From positions 1 through 34,018 of the forward strand of contig JAGGNB010000153.1 of NCBI GenBank assembly GCA_017886375.1: a stretch of 34,018 nucleotides of DNA, given 5' to 3'. Below, piece after piece: positions 1 through 10,102 of the stretch. A program made the position numbers and the translations under genes. Source of the DNA: Octadecabacter sp. (GTDB lineage: Bacteria > Pseudomonadota > Alphaproteobacteria > Rhodobacterales > Rhodobacteraceae). The notes under the pieces are model-generated. The model had not been told where the DNA came from. It did no database searches and saw only the letters and a list, made by a program, of their open reading frames with translations. Numbering within the stretch: position 1 is the first letter of the stretch; each line of letters starts with the position of its first letter.

Positions 1-1464
1 TTTCAAACGGATCTGGACGAACGTGTGTTCAATGCATCCATGCGCGCGCGCGCATCCGGCCGCGCCCCTGCTGAGGCGGCAACAGGCCAGCGCGATCTGC
101 AAGCCGTGCAACGCGCGATCACGTCACCCGTTGCAATGGCCCCGTTCGATCTGCCTTGGACGGTCATATTCTTGTTGGGTATTTTCATTTTTCACCCCTA
201 CCTTGGCTATCTGGCAATTGGCGGTGGTTCGCTTTTGGTCATGGTCGCGATCATCAACCAAATCAGCAGCAAACGGCCGCTGGATGATGCTAATCAGGCC
301 ACCTACCATGCTGAAAACATGGGGGAACAACTGCGCAGTGGCGCAGACACGATCCAAGCCCTAGGTATGCGAAAATCAGCGTTTGATCGCTGGATTGAAC
401 TACGAAATAAGTCTTTGCGCGCAGGGATTCGGGCCGGCGATCTGGCGGGCGGGTTTGGCAGCGTCACCAAGTCGTTCCGCCTGTTTTTGCAGTCAGCTAT
501 GCTCGGGGTCGGCGCCTACCTGGTCTTGGAAGGCGAATTGACACCCGGTGCGATGATTGCAGGATCGATCCTTTTGGGTCGCGCGCTGGCGCCGATTGAA
601 ATGCTGGTCAGCCAGTGGCCGGTGCTGAACCGTGGAAAATCTGGTTGGGTGAACCTGACCCGTTTGCTTGGATCGGTGCCCGAACCAGGGAAGCGCACTA
701 ATTTGCCACGACCAGCCGCGCGCATCGTAGCCGATCAAGTGACAGTGCTGCCGCCGGGTGAAACCAAGGCCAGCCTGCGGATGATTTCATTTACCGTAAA
801 CCCCGGCGAAGCGGTGGGCGTCATTGGTCCGTCCGGTGCGGGCAAAACCACACTCGCGCGGTCGCTTGCGGGCCTTTGGCAACCAGCGGGCGGGACAATC
901 CGGCTCGATGGGGCGGCGTTGGATCAATATGATCCAGACATTTTAGGAAGCTATGTCGGCTACCTGCCGCAAACGATCCAGCTGTTGAACGGATCGATTC
1001 GCGACAATATCGCGCGCATGTCGTCGAACCCCGACGATGCGGCCGTCATCAAAGCCGCCAAACGCGCAGCCGCACATGAAATGATTCTAAAGCTGCCCGA
1101 AGGCTATGACACCATCATTGATTCGGCAGGCGGGCGTCTTTCGGGCGGGCAGGTGCAGCGCGTCGGCCTCGCGCGCGCGATGTACGGCGATCCAGTGTAT
1201 CTTGTGCTGGATGAGCCGAACTCCAACCTCGACAACGAAGGGTCGCTGGCCGTAAACAACGCCATTCGCCTGATGCGACAAGAAGGGCGCTGCGTGTTCG
1301 TTATGGCCCACCGCCCCGCCGCAATCGAACAATGCGACAAGTTGATGTATATCGATGGCGGCGTTCTCAAGGCGTTCGGCCCAACCGAAGAGGTCAAGGC
1401 GCAAATCCTTGCCAATCGGACACAGATTGAACAGGGCAAAGGCAAGGGCGGCGGCGTAACATGA
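1..1464 (+). CDS. Type I secretion system permease/ATPase (PrtD/HlyB-type ABC transporter), 5'-truncated by window edge
   Basis: Frame is open from base 1 (FQTDLDERVFNAS...). Walker A GPSGAGKTT, signature LSGGQVQR, Walker B VYLVLDEPNSNLD, H-loop MAHRP; N-terminal TM segment. Adjacent HlyD gene. Confidence 0.93.
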   Translation, partial: FQTDLDERVFNASMRARASGRAPAEAATGQRDLQAVQRAITSPVAMAPFDLPWTVIFLLGIFIFHPYLGYLAIGGGSLLVMVAIINQISSKRPLDDANQATYHAENMGEQLRSGADTIQALGMRKSAFDRWIELRNKSLRAGIRAGDLAGGFGSVTKSFRLFLQSAMLGVGAYLVLEGELTPGAMIAGSILLGRALAPIEMLVSQWPVLNRGKSGWVNLTRLLGSVPEPGKRTNLPRPAARIVADQVTVLPPGETKASLRMISFTVNPGEAVGVIGPSGAGKTTLARSLAGLWQPAGGTIRLDGAALDQYDPDILGSYVGYLPQTIQLLNGSIRDNIARMSSNPDDAAVIKAAKRAAAHEMILKLPEGYDTIIDSAGGRLSGGQVQRVGLARAMYGDPVYLVLDEPNSNLDNEGSLAVNNAIRLMRQEGRCVFVMAHRPAAIEQCDKLMYIDGGVLKAFGPTEEVKAQILANRTQIEQGKGKGGGVT

Positions 1465-1477
1465 TCGGATTGCTAAC

Positions 1478-2770
1478 ATGAAAACGGAATGGTCCGCGCG
1501 GCGCCCTATGACACTCGGTATCCTTGCGCTGGTGATTTTGGTCGGCGGTTTTGGTGGTTGGGCCGGAACGGCGCAAATCACCGGTGCGGTTATTGTCAGT
1601 GGCTTGATCGAGGTCGATCAGAACCGCCAAATTGTCCAGCATCAGGACGGCGGTATCGTCACGCATATCTTGGTGGACGAAGGCGATGTTGTTGAAAAAG
1701 ACGATCTGTTGATACGTCTGGATGCCCAAGATTTACAGGCAAGTCTTGCGGTTGTCGAAGGACAATTGTTTGAAATCCTCACGCGGCGTGCACGATTTGA
1801 GGCAGAGCGCGACAGCAAAGATGAGTTGGTCTTTGATCCCCTGCTGGATGAAGGCAACGCAGAGACCGTCGCGAGCCTGAAAGCCGGACAAACCAATCTG
1901 TTTAACGCGCGCCTTGATTCGATCGCGCGTCGCACGGAAGCCTTATCGAACCGAAAAGACCAGATCGCATCGCAGATCAGGGGAATTCTTGCGCAGCAGG
2001 ACGCACTTGGCACCCAACTTGGTCTGATCGACGAAGAATTGACCAATCAGCAAGCGCTGTTGGATCGCGGGTTGGCGCAAGCATCAGTCGTTTTGAACCT
2101 GCAACGTGAAACGGCCAGATTACAGGGTCAAACCGGCGAACTTGCGGCCTCTGCCGGTGGTGCCGAGGAACGCATTATCGAGATGGACATTGAGCTTCTT
2201 AGTCTTGAAACCGCGCGCCGCGAAGAGGCCATCACTCGTCTGCGTGACCTTCAGTTCAACGAGTTGGAGCTACGCGAAAATCGTACAACATTGGTGCGCC
2301 AGCTTGCGCGCCTTGAAATTCGTGCGCCTGTGGGCGGGATTGTTTACGGGCTACAGGTGTTCGGGTCTGGCGTTGTGATCCAGCCCGCTGATCCGCTGCT
2401 GTTTATTGTGCCACAGGATCGCCCGTTGGTCATTGCAGCGCAGGTCGCGCCAACAGACATCGACGTGCTGACAATCGGGCAAGAGGTCGCTGTGCGGTTC
2501 TCAGCGCTTGATCAGCGCACGACGCCGGAACTTTACGGCAAAGTCGCGCTGGTGTCTGCCGACGCGTTCACCGACAACGCCAACAGTGCCTCCTATTACC
2601 GCGCAGAAATCACGCTCAACGACGGTGAACTCGCGCGGCTGCCGATCAACACAACCCTGATCCCCGGCATGCCGGTCGAAGCGTTTATTCGCACAGCCGA
2701 TCGCACGCCGTTCAACTACCTGATACGGCCGCTGTCGGATTACATTGCGCGCACGTTTAGGGACGGTTAG
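1478..2770 (+). CDS. HlyD family type I secretion periplasmic adaptor subunit
   Basis: Single N-terminal TM, GLIEVDQNRQIVQHQDGGIVTHILVDEGDVVEKDDLLIRLD lipoyl-like motif, long coiled coil, C-terminal RAPVGGIV...; 13 bp after the ABC gene. Confidence 0.93.
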   Translation: MKTEWSARRPMTLGILALVILVGGFGGWAGTAQITGAVIVSGLIEVDQNRQIVQHQDGGIVTHILVDEGDVVEKDDLLIRLDAQDLQASLAVVEGQLFEILTRRARFEAERDSKDELVFDPLLDEGNAETVASLKAGQTNLFNARLDSIARRTEALSNRKDQIASQIRGILAQQDALGTQLGLIDEELTNQQALLDRGLAQASVVLNLQRETARLQGQTGELAASAGGAEERIIEMDIELLSLETARREEAITRLRDLQFNELELRENRTTLVRQLARLEIRAPVGGIVYGLQVFGSGVVIQPADPLLFIVPQDRPLVIAAQVAPTDIDVLTIGQEVAVRFSALDQRTTPELYGKVALVSADAFTDNANSASYYRAEITLNDGELARLPINTTLIPGMPVEAFIRTADRTPFNYLIRPLSDYIARTFRDG

Positions 2771-2800
2771 CGTTCCGCGACCCTCCTGAAAGGAACTCCC

Positions 2801-3259
2801 ATGTCAATCGAAGCCCGCCTTGCTGAACTTGGCGTCATCCTACCCGACGCCCCCGCCCCTGCTGCCAATTACGTGCCATGGGTCAGGACGGGCAATCTGC
2901 TGTTCGTGTCGGGCCAGATCGCCGCCAACGCGGATGGGTTCATCACAGGTAAGCTGGGTGAAAACATGACTGCCGAAGACGGCGCCATCGCGGCCAAAGC
3001 CTGCGCAATTAGCTTGCTCGCCCAATTAAAGGCCGGCTGCGACGGTGATATCGAACGTCTTGTGCGGGTCGTAAAACTGGTCGGATTTGTGAATTCCACA
3101 CCTGATTTTGGCGACCAGCCCAAAGTCATCAACGGCTGTTCTGATTTCATGGTCGAGGCGCTTGGCGACAAGGGCCGCCATTCGCGCAGTGCCGTGTCCG
3201 CAGCGTCCCTGCCCTTTGGTGTCGCAGTCGAAATCGAAGGCATTTTTGAAATCTCATGA
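2801..3259 (+). CDS. RidA family (YjgF/YER057c/UK114) protein
   Basis: MSIEARLAELGVILPDAPAPAANYVPWVRTGNLLFVSGQ...SRSAVSAASLPFGVAVEIEGIFEIS is typical of the RidA/endoribonuclease L-PSP fold. Confidence 0.9.
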   Translation: MSIEARLAELGVILPDAPAPAANYVPWVRTGNLLFVSGQIAANADGFITGKLGENMTAEDGAIAAKACAISLLAQLKAGCDGDIERLVRVVKLVGFVNSTPDFGDQPKVINGCSDFMVEALGDKGRHSRSAVSAASLPFGVAVEIEGIFEIS

Positions 3260-4002
3260 CCCTGCCTGTAAGCTTCTTTGCAAGGGCCTTTGCCCATCGT
3301 GGTTTGCACGACGCATCAGTGGCCGAAAATTCAATGGCGGCGTGTCGCGCCGCCATTGATGCTGGCTACGGCATCGAGCTGGACATTCAGCCATCGCGCG
3401 ACGGCATCCCGATGGTTTTTCACGACTACGACCTTGGGCGGCTGACCGGACTATCAGGGCCCATCGCCCAAAGATCCGCGGCAGACTTGGGCGACATTGA
3501 ACTGTCCGGTGGTGGCGGAACCATTCCAACACTCGCCGCCGTTCTGGAATTGGTGGCGGGCCGCACCCCATTGTTGATTGAAATCAAAGATCAAGACGGC
3601 GCACTTGGCACAGATGTCGGGCCGCTTGAAATGGCCGTTTGCAAGTTATTAGGCGATTACGACGGCGACGTCGCGTTGATGTCGTTCAACCCCAATTCCG
3701 TCGCCGCCTGTCAGACCTATGCGCCGAATACTCCGCGCGGCATCACAACCTGCCCCTATCCTGCCGAGGACTGGCCGACCGTCCCCGAAACCGTCCGCCA
3801 AGCACAGCGCGCAATCCCCGACTTTGACCGTGTCGGTGCCTGCTTCATCAGCCACCAATACGATGATCTGGACTCGGGCGCCGTTGCCGCCCTCAAATCG
3901 CGCGGTGTGCCGGTCTTTTGTTGGACGATCCGCAGCGCCACGATGGAAACGCAGGCCCGAAAGATTGCCGATAACATCACATTTGAAGGCTACCGCGCTT
4001 GA
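3256..4002 (+). CDS. Glycerophosphodiester phosphodiesterase family protein
   Basis: FAHRGLHDASVAENSMAACRAAIDAGYGIELDIQPSRDGIPMVFHDYDLGRLTG matches the GDPD catalytic HRG/E-D/HD pattern; ATGA overlap with the RidA gene. Confidence 0.9.
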   Translation: MTLPVSFFARAFAHRGLHDASVAENSMAACRAAIDAGYGIELDIQPSRDGIPMVFHDYDLGRLTGLSGPIAQRSAADLGDIELSGGGGTIPTLAAVLELVAGRTPLLIEIKDQDGALGTDVGPLEMAVCKLLGDYDGDVALMSFNPNSVAACQTYAPNTPRGITTCPYPAEDWPTVPETVRQAQRAIPDFDRVGACFISHQYDDLDSGAVAALKSRGVPVFCWTIRSATMETQARKIADNITFEGYRA

Positions 4003-4029
4003 CCCTTCGCGCTTAGACGCCACTTGTAG

Positions 4030-5217
4030 ATGATGGACGGCAGCACAATCGAAATCACCACCCACAATACGCTTCGCGGGATTGATCCAGCGGACTGGGA
4101 CGCATGCGCCTGCCCCGAGGCGAGTTCCGGTCGCGCCATTGACCCGTTCACGACTTACCGCTTTTTGAAGGCGCTTGAGGACAGCGGCAGCGTTGGAACG
4201 GGCAGCGGCTGGAACCCGCACTATCTGACCGCACATCAGGGCGGCCAGATGATCGCCTGTGCGCCACTTTATGGGAAAAACCATTCGCAAGGCGAATACA
4301 TGTTCGACCATAATTTTGCCCACGCGTTTGAGCGATCAGGCGGGCGATATTACCCGAAGCTGCAGATCGCGGTGCCGTTCACACCAGCCACAGGACGGCG
4401 GTTTTTGACCCGTCCGGGGTTTGAGGTTCAGGGCATGTCGGCATTGGTTCAAGGCGCAGTTCAAATCGCGTCCGACAATGATTTGTCGTCCATTCACGCG
4501 ACATTCTGCACCGAGGCCGAGGCGCTGGCGGGCGCGGAAATGGGCCTGCTGCACCGCACGTCGCAACAATATCATTGGTACAATGACGGCTACGCCGATT
4601 GGGACGGTTTTCTCGCAGCGCTATCAAGCCGCAAACGCAAAACACTGCGCAAGGAACGCTTGACGGCGCAAGCGTTCGGCGGGGAGATTGTCCAGCTCAC
4701 CGGTGATCAGATCGAACCACAGCACTGGGACGCGTTCTGGGACTTTTACCAAGACACTGGCGCGCGCAAATGGGGGCAACCTTACCTGACGCGCAAATTC
4801 TTTGATATTGCCCAAGACCGCCTGCGCGATGACATCCTGCTGGTGTTTGCCATGCGGGACGGTGTCCCTGTCGCGGGCGCGCTGAACATCATCGGGCGCG
4901 ACACGCTTTATGGCCGCTACTGGGGCTGCGCCGAAAATCACCCCTGCCTGCATTTTGAAATCTGTTACTATCAGGCCATCGACTACGCGATTGCCCATGG
5001 TATGCAACGGGTCGAAGCGGGCGCGCAGGGGGAACACAAACTCGCCCGTGGCTATTTGCCCGTCACCACCCATTCGCTGCACTGGTTCGGCGATGCCGGC
5101 TTTCGCAATGCTGTCGCTGATTATCTGGACGCCGAACGCGTTGCCGTGGATGATGAAATCGAAATTCTGACGTCCTACGGGCCGTTCAAAAAAGTCAAAG
5201 TAGAGGAACAAGAATGA
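4030..5217 (+). CDS. GNAT-like / DUF482 (FemAB-like, peptidogalycan biosynthesis) family protein
   Basis: [18 protein letters not shown]...[12 protein letters not shown]..., [37 protein letters not shown] is characteristic of DUF482. Confidence 0.85.
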   Translation: MMDGSTIEITTHNTLRGIDPADWDACACPEASSGRAIDPFTTYRFLKALEDSGSVGTGSGWNPHYLTAHQGGQMIACAPLYGKNHSQGEYMFDHNFAHAFERSGGRYYPKLQIAVPFTPATGRRFLTRPGFEVQGMSALVQGAVQIASDNDLSSIHATFCTEAEALAGAEMGLLHRTSQQYHWYNDGYADWDGFLAALSSRKRKTLRKERLTAQAFGGEIVQLTGDQIEPQHWDAFWDFYQDTGARKWGQPYLTRKFFDIAQDRLRDDILLVFAMRDGVPVAGALNIIGRDTLYGRYWGCAENHPCLHFEICYYQAIDYAIAHGMQRVEAGAQGEHKLARGYLPVTTHSLHWFGDAGFRNAVADYLDAERVAVDDEIEILTSYGPFKKVKVEEQE

Positions 5218-5492
5218 GCATTGAACTGGATCAAGCTGGCCGCGACGCAATGACCGCTGCGGGTTGGAACGTCAGCGACACAGCCGCACAAAAGACATTT
5301 ACGTTCAAGAATTTCGTCGAGGCATTCGGTTGGATGACATCCGCCGCCATCGTCGCCGAAAAGCTGGACCACCATCCGGAATGGTCCAACGTTTACAAAA
5401 CGGTAAACGTCACATTGACGACCCACGACACTGGCGGGCTGTCTGATCTGGATCTGAAGCTCGCCAAAAGAATGGATGCGCTGGCAGCGTAA
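5214..5492 (+). CDS. phhB: 4a-hydroxytetrahydrobiopterin dehydratase (pterin-4-alpha-carbinolamine dehydratase)
   Basis: 92 aa; [59 protein letters not shown] contains the HHPEW motif; ATGA overlap with the upstream gene. Confidence 0.93.
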   Translation: MSIELDQAGRDAMTAAGWNVSDTAAQKTFTFKNFVEAFGWMTSAAIVAEKLDHHPEWSNVYKTVNVTLTTHDTGGLSDLDLKLAKRMDALAA

Positions 5493-5511
5493 ACCGCCAG
5501 CGCCCGTTTTT
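5478..5511 (+). terminator. Intrinsic terminator overlapping the phhB 3' end
   Basis: Perfect 8-bp stem GCGCTGGC-N10-GCCAGCGC (5478-5503), then CCG and TTTTT (5507-5511). The phhB TAA lies in the loop. Confidence 0.75.
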
Positions 5512-5998
5512 ACATGTCTTCTAGCAAACCTTCACCGGCAGAGACTTCGCACAAGCCGGGGTTTTCTTCTTCGTTCAACACTTTTACTTCACCGTCGATC
5601 ACCAACATCGCGTAGCGTTTGGACCGATCAATCAAGCCTGCTGGTGGCGCGGAAAATTCCATGCCCATTGCCTTGGTGAACGCCGATTCAGGATCGCCCA
5701 CCATGGTGATGCCAGCTTCGGTCGCGCCGGTCATTTCGCCCCACGCGCCCATCACGAACGGATCGTTGACCGACACACAGATAATTTCTTCGACGCCGCG
5801 TTCCTTGAACGTGTCCTTGGTGCGGATAAAGCTTGGAACGTGCGCGGTCGTGCATGTGCCCGTATAGGCACCGGGCACGGCGAAAATCACCACTGTACGG
5901 CCTTCGGTCAGCGTGGACACGGAAACGCCTTCTGGTCCGTCCGCACCCAGTCTGACCAGCATTGCATCCGGAAGTTTATCACCCACTGAAATTGTCAT
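5510..5998 (-). CDS. Peroxiredoxin (Prx5/AhpC-TSA-like)
   Basis: MTISVGDKLPDAMLVRLG...VVIFAVPGAYTGTCTTAHVPSFIR with peroxidatic Cys context. The ORF extends to 6127 but the family-consistent start is the ATG at 5998. Confidence 0.9.
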   Translation of the reverse strand: MTISVGDKLPDAMLVRLGADGPEGVSVSTLTEGRTVVIFAVPGAYTGTCTTAHVPSFIRTKDTFKERGVEEIICVSVNDPFVMGAWGEMTGATEAGITMVGDPESAFTKAMGMEFSAPPAGLIDRSKRYAMLVIDGEVKVLNEEENPGLCEVSAGEGLLEDM

Positions 5999-6081
5999 AT
6001 TGCACCCTTGTTTGGTAATTGCGTTGGTCGTTGCCCCCCATATAGGGTCCATTTTGTCAGCAACCAGACGGGAACAGCCAA

Positions 6082-7290
6082 ATGAGCCAAATTGTTGTGA
6101 TCGGCGCAGGCCAAGCAGGCGCGTCATTGGTTGGAAAACTGCGCTCTGAGGGGTTTGAGGGCGACATCACGTTGCTGGGTTCTGAGAACGGCCCACCCTA
6201 CCAACGGCCCGCGTTGTCCAAGGCCTATCTGCTGGGCGAGATGGAGCGTGAGCGCCTGTTTTTGCGGCCCCGCGATTGGTATGAAGGCAACGACATCACC
6301 TTGCGAACAGGGACCCGCGCGGTGTCCGTCGATGCGAACGCGCGCACGGTCACACTTGAGGGGGACGAGGTGCTTACCTATGACCACCTCGCCTTCACCA
6401 CCGGATCACATCCGCGCACCCTGCCTGCCGCGATTGGCGGCGAATTGGACGGCGTGTTTACAGTGCGCGATCTGGCCGATGCCGATGCGTTAAAGCCGGA
6501 ATTTGTTGCTGGTCGCAGGCTGTTGGTGATCGGCGGTGGCTACATCGGACTTGAGGCCGCTGCCGTCGCCGCAAAGATGGGGCTGCATGTCATTCTCGTT
6601 GAAATGATGGATCGTATTTTGCAGCGCGTCGCCGCCCCCGAAACGTCGAATTATTTTCGCGCTCTGCACGGCAGCCACAACGTCGATATCCGCGAAGGTG
6701 TCGGGCTAGACCGTCTTGTCGGGGACGATCATGTCACGGGCGCCATTCTTTCGGATGGCAGCAAGATCGATGTGGATTTCGCCATTGTCGGCGTTGGTAT
6801 TTATCCCGCGACCCTGCTGGCCGAAAGCGCGGGCGTGGTCTGTGACAACGGCATCGTCACCGATGCCTATGGCCGCACGTCCGATCCCCACATCTGGGCC
6901 GCTGGCGACTGCGCGACCTTGGATTGGCACGGGCAACAAATCCGCCTCGAAAGTGTGGGCAACGCGATTGATCAGGCAGAAATCGTTGCGCGAAATATGC
7001 TCGGCGCACATCAGATCTATGTGCCCAAGCCATGGTTCTGGTCCGATCAGTTTGACACAAAGCTGCAAATCGCGGGTCTGAACATCGGCTACACGCAGAT
7101 TATCACGCGTGAAAAGGGCGATGCGCGGTCGCATTGGTATTTTCGCGACGAAACACTGATTGCGGTGGACGCGATGAACGATCCGCGCAGCTACATGATC
7201 GGCAAGCGATTGATCGAGGCCGGAAAATCACCCGCGCCAAGTGTCATTGCCGACCCTGACACCGACATGAAGGCGCTGCTGAAACCATGA
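6082..7290 (+). CDS. FAD-dependent NAD(P)H:ferredoxin/rubredoxin reductase-like oxidoreductase
   Basis: IVVIGAGQAGASLVGKLR (FAD Rossmann), LLVIGGGYIGLEAAAVAAKMG (NAD Rossmann), IWAAGDCA, C-terminal reductase domain. Confidence 0.9.
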   Translation: MSQIVVIGAGQAGASLVGKLRSEGFEGDITLLGSENGPPYQRPALSKAYLLGEMERERLFLRPRDWYEGNDITLRTGTRAVSVDANARTVTLEGDEVLTYDHLAFTTGSHPRTLPAAIGGELDGVFTVRDLADADALKPEFVAGRRLLVIGGGYIGLEAAAVAAKMGLHVILVEMMDRILQRVAAPETSNYFRALHGSHNVDIREGVGLDRLVGDDHVTGAILSDGSKIDVDFAIVGVGIYPATLLAESAGVVCDNGIVTDAYGRTSDPHIWAAGDCATLDWHGQQIRLESVGNAIDQAEIVARNMLGAHQIYVPKPWFWSDQFDTKLQIAGLNIGYTQIITREKGDARSHWYFRDETLIAVDAMNDPRSYMIGKRLIEAGKSPAPSVIADPDTDMKALLKP

Positions 7291-7832
7291 GGATCATTGG
7301 TGGCCAGCACCGTGGATTGATGCTTGCGGATGTGGGCACAGGGGATGTCGCGGCACATCTGCGCCCGACCCCTGACCGTGTGCGCGAAAGCCTGTTTAAC
7401 GTGTTGATGGGCCATGGCCTGCCCCACGGCGCGCGGGTCTTGGACCTGTTCGCGGGAACGGGTGCTCTGGGGATTGAGGCCCTTTCGCGCGGCGCGCTGC
7501 ACGCGACATTTGTTGATAACGGGCGCATCGCCCAAGGTCTGATTCGCGAAAACCTGACCAAGGCGCGGCGCACGCAGGATGCGACTGTACTGACCTGCGC
7601 GGGCGATAAATTGCCCACGACTTCTGCGCCCTGCCAGCTTGTTTTCCTCGATCCGCCGTATGGCAAACACCTTGGCGGGTCTGCCGTTCTTGCAGCGCAG
7701 GCGCGCGGCTGGCTGGCGGCGGGCGCGCTCATCGTCATGGAAGACAACGCGCCGCAACCTGTTGCAGGCTTCGCCCAAGTCGACCTGCGTCGCTATGGTG
7801 ACACCCACATCACACTGTTGCGCGCGCCATGA
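7287..7832 (+). CDS. rsmD: 16S rRNA (guanine(966)-N(2))-methyltransferase RsmD
   Basis: MRIIGGQHRG...RPTPDRVRESLFNVL...VLDLFAGTGALGIEALSRGA...LVFLDPPYG. Confidence 0.95.
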   Translation: MRIIGGQHRGLMLADVGTGDVAAHLRPTPDRVRESLFNVLMGHGLPHGARVLDLFAGTGALGIEALSRGALHATFVDNGRIAQGLIRENLTKARRTQDATVLTCAGDKLPTTSAPCQLVFLDPPYGKHLGGSAVLAAQARGWLAAGALIVMEDNAPQPVAGFAQVDLRRYGDTHITLLRAP

Positions 7833-8470
7833 CCCCCGATCTGGTCGTCTTTGATTGCGACGGTGTATTAGTTGCCACCGAAGGCCCGATGTTTGATATT
7901 TTCGCCGCCAGCATCACGGCGCATGGCCTGCCCGTGACAGCCCATCAATTGGCCACTGAATTTATGGGCGGCACCACCCCGATCATGCGCGACGAAGCGA
8001 TCCGCAGAGGCGCCGCATTGCCGCCCGATTGGGTCGAAACGATGAACACGGAAATCCACGCGCGCATCGCGCAAGGTGTTGATGTATTTGACGGTGTGCT
8101 CGACCTGATCACAGCGCTCGAGGGTGCGGGCGTGCCGATTTATGTGGCATCCAACGGCACGATGAAACGTATGGGCCTGTCGCTGGGACCGTCCGGTCTG
8201 TGGGATCGCCTGTCCGGCCGGATCATGAGCCGTGAGACATTTGCCGCCAAACCAGACCCCGCGATGATCCAGCATGCCATGGGCCAGACGGGCGCACGGG
8301 CAAGCCACAGCTTCATGATCGACGACAGCGCGCCGGGTTGCCAAGCGGGGGTCAATGCCGGTGTGCACACCATTGGCTTTGCAACCGAAGGCCAAGACGC
8401 ACAACTTGCCGCCCTTGGCGCAACGGTGGCCAATTCTATGGCAGAGGTGCGACGCCTGATCTTGGGCTAG
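7829..8470 (+). CDS. HAD-IA family hydrolase (phosphoglycolate phosphatase-like)
   Basis: LVVFDCDGVLVATE motif I, VASNGT motif II, IDDSAPGCQAGVNAGVHTIGF motif IV. Confidence 0.9.
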   Translation: MTPDLVVFDCDGVLVATEGPMFDIFAASITAHGLPVTAHQLATEFMGGTTPIMRDEAIRRGAALPPDWVETMNTEIHARIAQGVDVFDGVLDLITALEGAGVPIYVASNGTMKRMGLSLGPSGLWDRLSGRIMSRETFAAKPDPAMIQHAMGQTGARASHSFMIDDSAPGCQAGVNAGVHTIGFATEGQDAQLAALGATVANSMAEVRRLILG

Positions 8471-9285
8471 TAGGTGGGGTGGAATTTTCCGGCGGGTGAC
8501 TGTGTGAAAATCTCGGCCCCGTCCGCAGTGATCCCGATGGAATGTTCAAACTGCGCCGACAGCGACTTGTCGCGCGTAACCGCTGTCCAATCATCCTTTA
8601 GGATCTTGGTTTCAGGGCGACCCAAATTCACCATCGGTTCAATCGTAAAGATCATACCTTCTTCAAGCACCGGCCCTGTATCCGCACGCCCGTAATGCAA
8701 CACATTGGGTGGCGCATGAAACACCAGCCCCAGCCCGTGGCCACAGAAATCACGCACGACTGACATGCGCTCAGCCTCAACAAAACTCTGGATTGCGTGG
8801 CCGATGTCGCCAAACGTATTTCCCGGTTTTGCGACGTCGATAGACCGCATCAGCGCATCGTGGGTCACTTGGATCAGACGCTCGGCTTTGCGGCTCGGCT
8901 CACCACCTGCGACGTACATGCGGCTGGTATCGCCAAACCAACCCTCAACAATCACCGTCACATCGATGTTGATGATATCGCCGGATTTCAGTGTCTTGTC
9001 GCTTGGAATCCCGTGGCAAACAACATGGTTCACGCTGATGCAACTGGCGTGTTTGTAGCCTTTGTAGCCGATCGTGGCTGACACCGCGCCCGCCTCGTCG
9101 ACCCACTGCGTGATCAAACGATCAAGCTCAGCCGTGGTCTGACCAACAGTCACATGTTCGGCGATGCGATCCAAAATCTCGGCCGCCAAACGGCCCGCTG
9201 TGCGCATACCGCCAAATTCGCTGACCTCATACAGACGAATGCCATCCTTCGTCAGCCGTGCCTTTGATGTGTCCAAAACGTGCAT
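8467..9285 (-). CDS. map: Methionine aminopeptidase, type I
   Basis: KHASCISVNHVVCHGIPSDKTLKSGDIINIDVTVIVEGWFGDTSRMY...GHGLGLVFHAPPNVLHYG...GMIFTIEPMVNLG. Confidence 0.96.
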   Translation of the reverse strand: MHVLDTSKARLTKDGIRLYEVSEFGGMRTAGRLAAEILDRIAEHVTVGQTTAELDRLITQWVDEAGAVSATIGYKGYKHASCISVNHVVCHGIPSDKTLKSGDIINIDVTVIVEGWFGDTSRMYVAGGEPSRKAERLIQVTHDALMRSIDVAKPGNTFGDIGHAIQSFVEAERMSVVRDFCGHGLGLVFHAPPNVLHYGRADTGPVLEEGMIFTIEPMVNLGRPETKILKDDWTAVTRDKSLSAQFEHSIGITADGAEIFTQSPAGKFHPTY

Positions 9286-9364
9286 CCTTCTTGATTGTCT
9301 TCCAAATAGGATAAACTTTGCGGATTCTAAACCCCTTGTATCGCTTCCGCCAAAAAACTCGGCG

Positions 9365-10063
9365 CTACGGATCGAACGGCAATCGTCCTGTCATAGTGAT
9401 CCCGTCAGGCGAAATCGCACAGCTAAAACACATGATTTCAACGCCTGCCGCCTGTGCGACCTTGAACGCTGCGGCATATGTCGGGTCAAGATCAGCAGCC
9501 AAGGTTACGCGCGTGCAGTCGGTGCGTTGCACCAAAAACAACAGCACCGCGCGGTGGCGCTGTCCGACCATCGCGGCCAAATCGCCCAAATGCTTTGCGC
9601 CACGCGCTGTAACGCTGTCAGGAAATTCCGCAAGACCCGCCTTGCGCGACAAGGTCACTGATTTGACCTCAAGGTAGCAATCGCGTCGCCCGCCGCCTGT
9701 CAGCAGAAAGTCCACGCGGCTTTTCTCGCGGTATTTTACCTCGGGACGGACGTGATCGTAGCCGTCCAGCCCATCAATTCCACCTGCCAACGCCTCAGCG
9801 ACAATCCTGTTCGCAGCCCCCGTATCAATCCCTACAAAGGCATCGGGCAATTCAACCAACCGCCATCCCCAGTCGAGCTTTTTCTTCGGGTCGCTATTGC
9901 CTTCGATCCACACCCGAACGCCATCGTCTTTCAGTCCCATCATTGATCCGGGATTCGGGCAATGGGCCTTTACGACCGTGCCGTCGTCCAGTTCAACATC
10001 TGACAGGAACCGCATGTAGCGGCGGATCAAGCGGGCGGAAACAAGGGGTGTGGCAAAGCGCAT
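9365..10063 (-). CDS. sfsA: DNA/RNA nuclease SfsA
   Basis: VKAHCPNPGSMMGL...YREKSRVDFLLTGGGRRDCYLEVKSVTLSRKAGLAEFPDSVTARGAKHLGDLA is diagnostic of SfsA. Confidence 0.96.
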   Translation of the reverse strand: MRFATPLVSARLIRRYMRFLSDVELDDGTVVKAHCPNPGSMMGLKDDGVRVWIEGNSDPKKKLDWGWRLVELPDAFVGIDTGAANRIVAEALAGGIDGLDGYDHVRPEVKYREKSRVDFLLTGGGRRDCYLEVKSVTLSRKAGLAEFPDSVTARGAKHLGDLAAMVGQRHRAVLLFLVQRTDCTRVTLAADLDPTYAAAFKVAQAAGVEIMCFSCAISPDGITMTGRLPFDP

Positions 10064-10102
10064 AAGTGCGACTTATACCATGCCAAAGCGCAGGAGAACA
10101 TT

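Noticed and set aside
3649-4323. 224 aa minus-strand ORF across glycerophosphodiesterase and DUF482 genes
   Set aside because: Antisense to two confident CDS and bridges their junction; no motif.
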